Of a DNA stretch of 33,500 nucleotides, positions 9,617-21,400 are shown piece after piece. The notes under the pieces are model-generated. The model ran no database searches and was not told the DNA's origin. It worked only from the letters and a program-made list of their open reading frames with translations. Origin of the DNA: Symbiodinium natans (Eukaryota > Sar > Dinophyceae > Suessiales > Symbiodiniaceae); assembly GCA_905221605.1 (NCBI GenBank), contig CAJNDS010000222.1, forward strand, positions 64,001-97,500, read 5' to 3'. The translations under genes were made by a program, and so were the position numbers. Within the stretch, counting starts at the first letter, position 1; every line of letters begins with the position of its first letter.

Positions 9617-10029
9617 CTGCAGGTTCTACGGTTTTAGGGTTGTTTGGGGTTTAGGGTTTAGGGTTTGAGGCTTGGGTTTAGGGTTTAGGGTTTAGGGTTT
9701 AGGGTTTAGGGTTTGGGGAAACAGGGGTTAGGGTTTAGGGTTTAAGGCTTAGGTTTCGAGATTGGGGATGAGGGTGCTGCTTTAGTCAACCCTCACAACG
9801 ATGGCTTTGTAGCAGGGATTAACATTCTGAACTCAGAAGCACAACAACATCCGGTCTCACTCAAGTGATCGGCCTAGTCATCATCAACCTGGTCTTTGTC
9901 CATAGCAAACGGTCAAGCCTGTCTAATTCAGCCCCATAAGTTCAGCAATCTGAGACTCTTGTGCTGAAACTGCTCCAGCTTCGATTTTAGGGTGCAGGGT
10001 TTCGGGTTCCCCCAAAACAAGCCACGCAT

Positions 10030-10089
10030 TTCGCCGAGCAGCTGCACAGAGAGCATCTGTGTGAGGGGATCCTCCTCCTCTTTTGGCAG
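10030..10089 (-). CDS. exon-like island, unassigned
   Basis: The minus strand has GCCAGTAG|CTGCCA, then an open stretch LPKEEEDPLTQMLSVQLLGE. The donor is not resolved (GT, GC options between 10012 and 10050). It lies between a degenerate array and TTTAGGG units (10100-10175). Confidence 0.3.
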
Positions 10090-10437
10090 CTACTGGCCAG
10101 GGTTTAGGGTTTAGGGTTTAGGGTTTAGGGCTTAGGGTTCAGGGTTTACGGCTTGGGTTTAAGGGTTTAGGGTTCTTAGGGTGCTTGGCCACTCAGTGGC
10201 TCACAGACCGGGTATACGGTATACCTGCTCACCTGTCATTCCAGAAACTATTCATAAGCAGGGCTTGGGTTTAGGGTTTAGGTTTAAGGTTTAGGGTTTA
10301 GGGTTTAGGGCATAGGGTTTAGGGCATAGGGTTTAGGGTTGCCCTACGCCTCTCAGTGGGGGCTGGAATGCGGTCTCCCACGACTCTGTTACGGTTGAGG
10401 GCCGTGTTGTTGTTTAAGATTTAGAGGTTCAGGTTGG

Positions 10438-10541
10438 GATGTTCGCCCTTATACTAACAGTCCTTTATTTGGGGGGTTGCAAGGGGGGATACTAAAATCC
10501 CTATTAAGGACTGCTAGTATAGGGGGGGGGGGGGGAACATC
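10438..10541. mobile_element. 104-bp hairpin, family copy 1
   Basis: Inverted arms: GATGTTCGCCCTTATACTAA at the left, and the reverse complement of GATGTTCC...TATACTAGCAGTCCTT at the right, with a long poly-G in the right arm. Related segments lie at 13495-13530 and 25808-25905, so this is a small dispersed family. Confidence 0.6.
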
Positions 10542-10895
10542 TCAAGGTGCAGGGCTGAGCGGCCTAGGGCTAGCTTAGGGGTTTGTGCTTAGGGTCGGAA
10601 TGATCTGTCATATGTGAGATGATGAACCGAAGAGCCAGAGGCTAAATCCCTGTGCTTACGTGTGATGCCTTAGAGGGTGAGAAGAAGTACTTCAGTCCCC
10701 CGAGGGCTTTAGGGGGCTTAGGGTTGAGGGCTCTCCCTCCCCCAAGCTCCCTTTCTCCTGCTCTCTCACTCTGATCGATGCGCGTCGACACATAAGAAAC
10801 ATTCCCCTAAGCCCTAAACCCTTAACGTGCATCAGCCTGGCGGGAGAGTAATACCTCTTGCTCGTCCCCCATGCCTTTCGGCATGCTCGCCTTGG

Positions 10896-10930
10896 ATACC
10901 ATACCATACCATACCATACCATACCATACC
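10896..10930 (+). repeat. (ATACC)7 microsatellite
   Basis: Seven tandem ATACC pentamers. Open frames across them are a by-product of the repeat. Confidence 0.95.
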
Positions 10931-11629
10931 AACCCCCGGCCCCAAAACCGCCACACCCTGAAGCCCCACCACCTGGTAGGATGCACCTGGCAGTTTATGT
11001 CCAAAACGAACCCGAAATCCCTAAGCGCTTCATCTAGACTCCCAAAAGCCCTCAAGCCCCATTCCCATGCCCAAAAGCTCTAATGTCACGCAGCCTGCAC
11101 CACCGCCAGAACCAGGTCGTCGCCGCGCTGGACAGCCACCTGACTGCATCTGAGTTAATTACGGGATTGGGTTCGAGGGTATATGTAGGAACAGTTTAAG
11201 GTTTAAGGTTCCGGAACTTGGCTTGCATAGGATTCAGGTGCCGGGTGTAAGGTTCCTATCATTCTTAAGCTTCAAGAAACCAGGCTTCGACCGTCGGCGT
11301 GCGAGTCCAGCAAGTGCCGCCCAAAACCCCGAGCTCTGGAAACCGAAGCTTCGGGGTCTTTGCTGAAATGATGTCTTCTGGGCAACTACGCTTCTGAAAG
11401 GTTCCAGATCAAACCCTAAACCGAAAGAAGAAACCAAAGCCCTAGACCCTAGACCCTGAACCCTAAATTCAATTCTGGCTGAATCCTGCCAAAACCTCAA
11501 ACCCCAAACCCTAAAACCGAAACCCTCAACCCCTCAAACTCCAGAACCTCCACGTCTAAGGCTACTCCGGCCTCGTCGCCTGGGGCTAGAGCTTCTCCAG
11601 CAGCTACACCTGGGGGAAGGAAGGGATTT

Positions 11630-11695
11630 AGGGTTTAGGGTTTAGGGTTTTGGGTTTAGGGTGTAGGGTTTAGGGTTTAAGGTTTAGGGTTGTAG
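11630..11695 (+). repeat. short TTTAGGG array
   Basis: Degenerate heptamers. The surrounding stretch 10931-11885 is otherwise unique sequence with scattered CCCTAAA-like units; I see no supported gene in it. Confidence 0.8.
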
Positions 11696-11885
11696 GGGAA
11701 GACGGGTTGCGCGCTCCTTTGGCGTTTTTTGGCTTACGGCGTAGTGTTGAGAAGGCACGCTTCTGTGCTCTTGGCAGTATGATGGTGAATCTCAGCTGGT
11801 AAGAAGCCTTTTCAAGGTCAGCGTTCCCGAAGGGAGTCTAACAGCCTGTGACCGGATTTAGGGTGTTGGGGAATACAAGAAACCA

Positions 11886-11923
11886 GGATCCGAGAGGCAG
11901 CCAGGATAGAAGGCCACCGAATC
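11886..11923 (-). pseudogene. duplicated fragment of the 12371-12438 exon
   Basis: ATCCGAGAGGCAG followed by GGATRGAAGGCCAC is shared with 12373-12403. On the minus strand the fragment still reads VAFYPGCLSD against VAFHPNCLSD in the exon, so a piece of the exon was copied about 480 bp downstream. Confidence 0.5.
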
Positions 11924-11945
11924 CCCCTAAACCCTAAACCCTCTC

Positions 11946-12008
11946 TATTATATATGTATATATATATAAATAAATAATTAATTAAATAAATAAAATAAAT
12001 AAATAAAC
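11946..12008 (+). repeat. AT-rich low complexity
   Basis: (TA)n followed by AAAT/AATA-type units. It stands out in a GC-rich window and directly precedes the 31-33-bp tandem repeat. Confidence 0.9.
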
Positions 12009-12015
12009 CTTCGGG

Positions 12016-12165
12016 ACTTTTCGGTCAATCTGCCTCCCATTGTTCGTGACTTTTCGGTCAATTGCCCCCCATTGTTCGTGACTTTTCGGTCAATGTGGAC
12101 CAGTGTACGTGACTTTTCGGTCAATCTGGACCAGTGTTGGTGACTTTTCGGTCAATCTGACCCCA
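12016..12165 (+). repeat. five-copy tandem repeat, 31-33 bp period
   Basis: ACTTTTCGGTCAAT recurs at 12016, 12049, 12081, 12112 and 12143, with 17-19 bp of less conserved sequence between copies. It is a minisatellite with a strongly conserved core. Confidence 0.9.
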
Positions 12166-12370
12166 TTGGGCCCCAGAAGGTTCAGTGGAAAACGTGTCCG
12201 GATTAGGTAGGTAAAACTCTCTTGGTAGGATGACAACCTTTCATTTTCTTATTGTTACGGGATTCTTTGGGCGGGTGGGTTTTCTTCTAAGCCTGGAACC
12301 CCCTAATGATTCTGAATGCTAGAACAGTGACCCTCTAGACACTAAACCCTAAACCCTAAACCCTAAAATC

Positions 12371-12438
12371 CCATCCGAGAGGCAGTTGGGATGGAAGGCC
12401 ACGAGGAAGACGTCGAGGCCCAGGCTCCTGGAGAGGAC
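12371..12438 (-). CDS. DUF1415 gene, exon with FHP motif
   Basis: The acceptor is CCCGAG|GTC, phase 0. It encodes VLSRSLGLDVFLVAFHPNC and a few more residues, matching the segment that in DUF1415 ends in vAsFHP. The 3' edge is uncertain: a GA donor at 12370 or a GC donor slightly earlier would both work. Confidence 0.6.
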
Positions 12439-15400
12439 CTCGGGGGGGCTGCTTTGTGAGGAAACCGGGGGAGGGGGGGGGGGGGTTGGGGGTCTGGGGT
12501 TTAGGGAACAGGGGTTTGGGGCTTTAGGGTTTGGGGTTTGGGGTTCAGGGTTTGGGGTTTATGGTTTGGGGTTTTTGGGGTTCAGGGATTTTAGGGTTTT
12601 GGGGTTTGGTGTTTATTTAGGGTTTGGGGTTTAGGGTTTAGGAGGTTTGGGGTCTGGGGATTGAGGCAATGAGGGTTTGGGTTCAGGGTTTGGGGTTTAG
12701 GGTTTGGAGTTTGGGGTTTAGGGCAAGGGTTTAGGATTCAGGGTTTAGGGTTGAAGATGGTTGAGGGTTGCAGGCATTTAGGGTTAAGGTTAAGGGGTAT
12801 TTTGGATCTAAGTTCGTGGGGCTTATTTCGGGTTGGGCTATTTCGGGTTTAGGGCTCCAAGGGTTCGACGCGTTAGGGGTTTTAGGATGTTAGGGGGATG
12901 CGCCCTCTGCAAGTGTGAAAGTTTCAGCCGGTAAGTGCCCCCCCATCCTCCAAGCTCTGATCCTCAAACGCCCTAAACTGCAAACCCCAAACCCTAGAAA
13001 CCCCAAACCCTAAAATCCCTAAACCCTAAACCCTAAACCCCCAAGAACCCTACTCCCTAAACCCAAAACCCTACGAACCATATATCCTAAAACCCCTAAC
13101 CCCTAACCCCTAAACCCTCAACCCTAAACCCTACAAAAGGAAAAACAAAAACAAAACTAAACTCTTGCGGAGCCACCCGCCCGCTCGCGAGCTCCGACAC
13201 GTAGAACTCGTGGAAGGCAGCAAAGTCCTTCAGCCGCAGCACTTGGAGGTCGAAGGCATTGGGGGTTTAGGGTTTGGGGGTTTAGGGGTTTAGGGGTTTA
13301 GGGGTTTAGGGTTTAGGGTTTAGGGTTTAGGGTTTAGGGTTTAGGGTTTAGGGTTTAGGGTTTAGGGTTTAGAGTTGAGGGTTTAGGGTTTAGGGTTTAG
13401 GGTTTAGGGTTTAGGGTTTAGGGTTTAGGGTTTAGGGTTTAGGGTTTAGGGTTTAGGGTTTAGGGTTGACGGCCTCAAGAGGGGCATAGGTTGAGATGTT
13501 CCCCCTTATACTAGCAGTCCTCAATAGGGATTGTTCCCAAGGCTTAGGGCTTACTGGGGCTTCTTTGGAGGGCTTTAGGATCTTTAGGGGTTTAGGGCTG
13601 GCGCACATCCCAACCTTAAGCCCTAAACTCTCAACCCTAAACTCGACAAACACTTGTCCTGCCACTCAGGCACATCGGGACCTGGGAGTGTGTTGCTTGG
13701 GGGTTTGGGGTCTGGGGTCTCGTGTCTGGGTTTCAGGGTGTGGGGGGGTTTCGGCTCAGGGTTTGCGGTTTAGGGTTTATGGCTTAAGACGTTCAGAGTT
13801 TAGAGTTTAAAGCCTGCCCCCGCAAAGGCTAAACCCCAAAGCCTGTACCCGAAATTCCCAAAATGCGAACACCCCAACCCCCCAGAACCTAACTCCTAAA
13901 GCACTAAATACCCTAACTTCACAGGCACCCAGACCCTAACTCCCAAAAGCGCTGAAGTCCGAGCTAGTATTGCTCCTGGTCTCTTCCTCCTGCCACTGCC
14001 ACGGGACAACTTGCCACACACCAACGCTCATGCCCGACAGCCTGCCCCTTCTGCGAGAGCCTGCCATGGTGCCATCGTGGAAGCGACTATACGTGAAGGG
14101 TGCTCACGCCAGCCAGACGTTGTTCAAGTCTCACCCACCGTCTTCAGATGGTTGAAGGAGTTTCCGCAGAATCTGAATCCTCTATGTTGTCTGCCGATGA
14201 CACACTCGGGTTTAGGGCTTCCTGGGCTTTTGGGAATCAGGTTCAAACCCTGAACCCTAAACACTAAACCCTAAACCCCAAACCCCAAACCCTGGGGTTT
14301 GGAGCTAAGGCTTTCAGGCTTAGGGTATAGCCCTGAGCATTGAACCCTGAAAGGGGGATTCCCGGATTCCTAAACCCTAGGCCCAAACCCCTAACCCCTA
14401 ACCCCTAACACCTGACCCCCTAACCCTAAACCCTAAACCCTAAACCCTTAAACCCTTTAACCCCTAAACCCCAAAGCCCTAAACCCTAAACCCTAAACCC
14501 TAAACCCTAAACCCTAAACCCTAAACCCTAAACCTAAACCCTAAACCCTAAACCCTGCTGTTCGGCGCCCCGGCACACGCCAGCAGCGTGGTCTTGGCGT
14601 CCACCTCCTTCTCTGAGGCGGCGAGAAGCTCGGCCTGGAACATCATCTCAGCACTTTGGTTTAGGGTTTAGGGTTTAGGGTTTAGGGTTTAGGGGAAAGG
14701 GTTTAGGGTTTGGGGTTTGGGGTTTAGGGTTTAGGGTTTAGGGTTGTGAAAACGCTGACTTCTCAGGATACATTGGACATGCACGCTCTGTGGCCACGAA
14801 GGTCCAAGGTGCGGGAGGGTCAGGGCTTAGCTTACCGCTGGGCGGTACATGGGACTTTGAGAGCTGGCGGCAAAAGGGGGCAATCCTTGCAGAGTACAGG
14901 GTACTTGATCTCCTTTATTCTGGCGATATTCATCACTGTTGCAGGGCAGCAGTTATCTTTCATCTTCAGATTGCAGGGCAATCTAACGGAACTTTCAGTT
15001 CCATCAGGCTTCGGGGAAGCCCTTGATCTACCAGTGGGAATTCTTGATTGAATTCACACTGGTAGCGGAGCTACTGGTGCTTCGCTATCCGTGGATAGGC
15101 GCAAAAGTGGATTCGATCCAGGTGGTCCTTTCGACTTGAAGTTCCCAGTTTGGCTGGCATAGCAGATATGGCAACAGAGGCTTCGCAATCGTCGGGACAC
15201 TCTCCCTCGGAGAACACAGGCTCCCTACAGCTGCCATGGCATGCCATTCCACGCTTCACACCAGGAACCACAGATGTTACAGAGTACAGTGGCAAACTGG
15301 AGTTTCTTGCGGCTATGTGGCCTCGAGAGCACATGGCTCTTCTGGCCCCGCGTGCAGCCCTCTTGACAGAGGGAACTGCGTTCAAGAAAGTCTCGAAGCT

Positions 15401-18400
15401 TGATGCGGCAAAACTGAAGTCTACCGACGACTCTGGAATCCGACTTTTGGTGTCTACCCTGGGAGGGTCCTGGGGCAAGACAGCGCTGGAGACCAAGTAT
15501 GATTGCTTTGAGAAGGCGATTTACGGCACCTTGCAGAAGAGCGATGAGTCCAACGACAGTTATTTGGCCCGGCATGATGTTCACTTCGAGGAGCTTCTAT
15601 CCCAAGGCATCAAACTCGAGGAGGTTCGAGCGTACATCTTGTTGCGACAGTCACAGTTGTCATCCGAGGACCGGAAGAAGATTGTGGTAGAGATGGGAGG
15701 TACCTTGAGCTACGAGAAGGTATGCAGTGCCATTCGTTTGCTGGGATCGAGGTTCTTTGCTGACCTTCAAGGCCACAGGACAGCCAGAACGAAAGTGTAC
15801 GACGCCAACTACGTGGAAGAGCCAACTCCTGAGGACACCGAGCGAGCCTTTCAGGCCAGTGTGACAGGACACGTGGAGGAAGCCGAGACAGAGCTCGACC
15901 AGGAGTACCTTGACGCGCTCATCGCCGCGGACGATCCCGATGCCACCCAGATCCAAGCATTCGAGGAGGAACTTGAAACCTTCTTCCAAGATGTGCCAGC
16001 CTTGCAAGATGCACTTGTGAGTTACCTTGAAGCGCGAGGCAGACTTCTAGCCAAAAAACGATCTCGCGGCTTTTGGCCCATCGCCAAAGGCTCCAAGAGT
16101 GGTGGCAAGCCGAGCAAGGGCGCCGGCAAGCACAAAGGAAAAGGATCCAAGGAAGCACTTCTTCAGAGGATTGCGAAAAGCCACTGCCGCAATTGCGGGC
16201 AGCGTGGGCATTGGAAGGCTGAGTGTCCTCGCAAAATCAATGCCGCTACCAAGAATGCTGGGGAGACGTTGAATGTTGAGGAGACGTTCGCCACCGAGAC
16301 CATCATGCCAAATGACCCAGAGGTCATGTCAAGCGTGCCCGAGGAAGCGCTTTCCTTGGAAGAGGCTCACTTCGCAGAGGGTTTGACAAGGGTTCAGGAT
16401 GTTAGGGATAAGATTAGGAGCCGCATTGCCCTGATTCCCCTAAACCTTAGAAGACGTGTTGCCCTTTTCTCCCGACCTCACAGGCCACGCAGCGTTGGGG
16501 AAACATCCTTGACTGAGTCCCCTGCTTCCGTCGCCAAGCTGAGCATTCCATGTCCCTGCCCAGCGCACCTTAGGCATAGCCCATGGAGCAAGCCCAAGAT
16601 CCCTGACAGATCGTGTGAAAGTGCATTAGTCCAAGACACTGTCCTCGAAGCCATTGTCGATACAGGGGCCAGCCGGTGTGTCATGGGCAAACAGCTTTTG
16701 AACACGTTCTTGAGTCAGCTGAGCAAGCCTGTTCGGGGTTTGGTTAAGGTAGCCAAAAGTGCGGTGAAGTTCAGATTTGGGAATAACCAGACACTTGAAA
16801 GCGAGCTCCGAGTATTGCTCCCCATAAAAGCAGGCATGTCTCACGTTTTGTGGCTCAGCATCGAGATTGTGCCGGGCAGGACTCCCTTGCTGTTTAGTAA
16901 ACGGGCTATTAAGCAGTTGGGGGGAATAGTGGACACGGTGCAAGATCTTTGCCATTTGCAGAGACTGGGGAAGAGCCTGCGCTTGAGCACGGGTCCAACC
17001 GGACTTTACACGCTAGACCTGGCCAAGTTGTGTGAAGAAAGCCACCAGGACGCTTCATGCCAGCATGTGAGTGAAGAGTCTGTCCCGAAAGACTCTGTCC
17101 AGGTTGCCCTCCCGCAAGACTCCCCTGCGCATGCTCCCAAGTCCCAGGAAGATGGATCCTCTGTTGGTAAGTGTATAGATGCTGACGGGTTCCTTAGTCC
17201 TTCTGGGTGTAATTCGTATGTAAGTAAAGATAATGACACAGAACAGGGTTGTTTCAACTCTGTATCAGCTAAGCCAGCTGAACGCACTGACGAATCGCCG
17301 CCTTTTGTCACCAAATTGCCATCAAGCCAGCCCGTGTGTGTCGCCGATTCCCTCACTCCATCGTCCATTGATCCCAAGAGTCATGGCCCAGAGCCCCAAC
17401 TCCGTCGGTTCCTCGTCCCTGGACCTTGGCACGCGCTTGGCGCGACTCCAGGATCCCACCTCGACCTACACAGTCGAACAATTGGAATCCCTGGACATGC
17501 AGACTCTAGGGCAGTTCCAAGTGGATTTTGGAAAGAAGATGGTCGGAAAGACCTTCGCAGAGGCCCTGGAGAGCAGTCCCGAATGGGGCAAGTGGTGCTG
17601 CGATCATCTTCAGGACAGTGCCAAAGTGAAGCATCGTGCTCTGCTGATCTACATTCGCAAGTATGTCGAACAGGCAGAGGCAATCGAGGCCGTGCTGCAA
17701 AGCTCACCTTCGGACACAGATCCACACGATCCCAGGACCCGGGGCAGCTCCGCCAAGGCAGCGCCCAAGAGCAAGCCCAAGGTGGCCGCGAAGCCATCGC
17801 AAGCTTCCGCGGAAGACCCGTGGGACGTGATCTCAGCGATCGAGCCAGACGGTTCAGTCGTGGAGGATCAGGTGAACGCCCTCGCTGGCCGGATGAATCA
17901 CATGGAACAGATCATGGAGCAGGTCCTCGGGGCAATTCAGCAGCTGCATGTGACCCAGCAGCAATCCTGAGGGAGGTACAAGTGTGTCAATCGGAGCTTC
18001 AGGAAGCCCTAAAGTCATCACGTATGAGCACTTCAAGCTCTAGGCACTGGGATAAGCAAGAGGTGGAAGACCATGCCCGAAGCCTTGTCCAACGGCAAGC
18101 CACAGCAAATGAGCTGAAGAGATTCCTGCGTTCTGTGCCCTGGCACCTGCTGGATGCATCGCCTGCAAGCTTGACCGCGTCCTCTCCGACAGATACCTTG
18201 AAGGAACCCGCCTATCTTACGTTTGGCTCTTTTCGGCATGGGGGTGTTCAGGGAATTACTCGGGTGTCAAAAGAGTTCCCCTGGGTAACGCAAGCTCTTA
18301 CTCGTGTTCTTCGGTTGACGGACCCTCAGCATCCCTTCACCACCGTGGCCATATCGTGCAACACCTCTGCCCCACCGCATCGCGATGTCCATAATCTTTC

Positions 18401-21400
18401 GGGGACCTCCAACTTAGTGGTTCCTCTGAACTACCCGTCCAACGGCGGAGAAGTGTGGTCTGCAGACAAGGCGCATCCTCACCAGAGGGAGCACGTTGTC
18501 GAATGCAATCGTCAGCCACTGGTAGGAGCCCTGAATCCCCTTAAGTGCCCGATGTATCTCAACCCACGTTCCTGGCACTGCACCATGCCATGGGAAGGGA
18601 ATAGGGTAATTCTTATAGGCTTTTCATTGAAGACAGCGGAAAGAGCATCTGTGAGTGATGCAGAGTGGCTTCGACAACATGGTTTTCCGGAGTCAGCCGA
18701 TGCGCCCGCCAACTGTGTAGATGAGCGTCCCAATTCTGAACTGCCATCTCCTCTCCGATGCGAGCTGACAACTGCTTCCTCACTGACGTCTTCCGATGTC
18801 ACCAGCATTGCCCAAGATGCTGCCGTGGCCTGTGCCAATGCGTACGCACGTGCCGAGGACGCTGCCTGGGCTGTCTACCAAGATTCCCAACTCAGTTACG
18901 GGGTTCCGAAAGGAAAGCAGTTAGATCTCTTAGAAGTGTATGCCTATGACAACAGCCAACTTACGTCATGGGTCAATAGGCTAGGAGGTAAAGCAAGACG
19001 CTTCACAAGAACCGATGGGGACCTTTCGTCTCCAGAGGGTCAACGACGGTTATGGGACATCATTCAACAGGAACAGCCCAGGCACATCTGGATGGCTCCT
19101 GAGTGCCGTCTCTGGTGCTCATGGACCAACCTTCACTTTGCCAGGAGCGCCAAGTTTCGAGACGAGCTGCAGCATCAAAGGGATGTAGACCAAACTCACC
19201 TCCGGCTGTGTACTAAAGTCTACCAGTGGCAGTGTAAGCATGGAAGAGGCTTTCACCTTAAACAACCCTCAGGATCCAGCATGTTGTCTCAAGAAAACCT
19301 TCGACCCATAGTAGAAGGAACCCGCAAAGTCATCGTACATATGTGTGCCTTTGGTTTGGAAACACCTGTTTCCAAACGTCCCATCAAGAAGTCGACTGCC
19401 ATCCTTAGCACGTGTGCCAATTTGATAAGAAGTCTCGTCGTTAAGCAGTGTCCTGGTCATGCAGAACATCAAGTGGTAGCAGGAAAACTCAGGGAACTGG
19501 GAGGTGCTTCAGTATCCCAGTTTGCAGGGTCCTATTGTCAGGGGTTTGCGAAACATGTCGCCAAACAGATGCTGGTGAAACCTTCCGAGACAGCGTTTGC
19601 GTCTAATGAAGCCCCTCCCATGACCCGTAAGCGGTTTAAGACTTCAGTAGGTACCCCAAGTACGCAGCATCACTTGCCAGCTCAGAAGCGTGCCGCCGAC
19701 CCCAGCTCCCTTGCTCATGAGCGAGGACAGCCCTCACGGCGGGTCGAGCCTGCCCCGTTGCCACTACACGTAGAGCTGCCGTTTGAAGTTTGGCGCCCCG
19801 TGTTCAGTTCCGCTGCCCAGAGCATCACACGTAACACGACGAGCCTGGTGTCTCCACGAAGTGAACTCATAGGACTCATTCAACAGAGATTGCCAGAGAT
19901 CCAAGTATTGCAGGTCTTTGTAAGCAAGGGAGCCCGAAATCTTCAGAGTCCTCTAGGAGCATTACCCCAGACTGTCGCCCCAATCCGGTTTAGTGCAGGG
20001 TCTAGGGTGAGAGATGCCAGTCAAGAGCAATATTGGTGCCTGGGACAGGATGATCGCTTGAACATGCCCTCAGAAAGAACGAGACTTCGCATCAACCCCG
20101 TTCACATACTCCTGACAGTGTTTGGACAACAAAAGAGTGTTCCTGAATTAGCCCGCCAGACTATCCCTGAAAAGATAAGTCCTGAACAGACGTCTTTCCC
20201 CTCCGACAAACATGACATAGAGGCGTGGGCGCCTCCGCCCATGGCATTTAGGAATCTCAGCAAAGAGGAGAAGAGCACTCTCATCCGGGTGCACGCAAAC
20301 TTAGGGCACCCTGCCCCTCAGACACTTTCCAATCACTTGCGGGCCGCCGGCGCTGATCCATCGCTTGTTCAAGCAGCGCTCGAGTACCAGTGTGATTCCT
20401 GCCTGGAATCTGTGGAGCCTCGACTCCAACGTCCAAGCAAGCTCTCTGAGCCTCGTGAGTTCAACGATGTCATTGGGGTTGATGGAGTAAGTCCGGGTAT
20501 AAGTCGTATGTCACATGGGACGTCGAACTCAGTCCCGACAAACCGCGCATGCTTTGGAATCCTTGACCAATTTTTGGTTCACCTGGGCCGGTAACCCTCG
20601 AAAAATTTACTTAGATCCCGCAGGAGAATTTAGGTCATCTGAAATTTTGGACCATTTCCAAAGCTTGAGCATTCAAACTTTTGTGACTGCAGCCGCCTGG
20701 CAGCGCGGACGCCTTGAGCGCCACGGCGATGTGTTGAAGGACATTCTGCAAAGACTTGATACTCAGATGCCCTTGATCAACGATGTTCTCTTCGACCAAG
20801 CCCTTGCACAAGCCCTTCAGGCCAAAAATGCCCTAATGAGGTTTAAAGGTTATGCGCCTGAACAAATCGTACTTGGTAAGTCTCTGCGAATCCCTGGGAG
20901 CGTTACGTCCGACGAAGACCTGTCTGCCCATGCTATAGTAGAAGGATCCGACTTGGAAGCAGAGATGCATCGTCAAAGGCTGGAGTTGCGATGCATGGCG
21001 CGCAAAGCGTTCTGGGAGGCTGACAACTCCCAAACGATACGAAGGGCAATGCTTCGCCGATCGCATCCCATGAGAGGTCCATATCGGCCCGGGGATTGGG
21101 TGTTGTATTGGATACGCAAAACATCCCCAAATCGTCTTGCTTCAGGTCGGTGGCATGGCCCCGGACGCGTAATTTGCCAAGAAGGTTCTTCTGTAGTTTG
21201 GATCTCTCATGGAACGACTGTTCTTCGTTGTCCGCCCGAGAGTGTTCGTCCAGCCAGTCTGAGAGAGTGGCAACATTTGTCATCCGGTGAAGAAGAACTC
21301 CCGACCAAGAACGCAGGTGGAGCCAATGCGTTCCGCGATCTCATGGATTCTGCCGTGCCTGCACCTTCAGCATCTTCTGCAAATAATCCCGAACCCACAC

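Noticed and set aside
12016-12165. CRISPR-like array
   Set aside because: The repeat is only 14 bp, spacers are short and related to each other, there are no cas genes, and the context is eukaryotic.
15225-18239. Minus-strand ORFs opposite gag-pol
   Set aside because: GC-rich shadows of the plus-strand coding sequence without family motifs.
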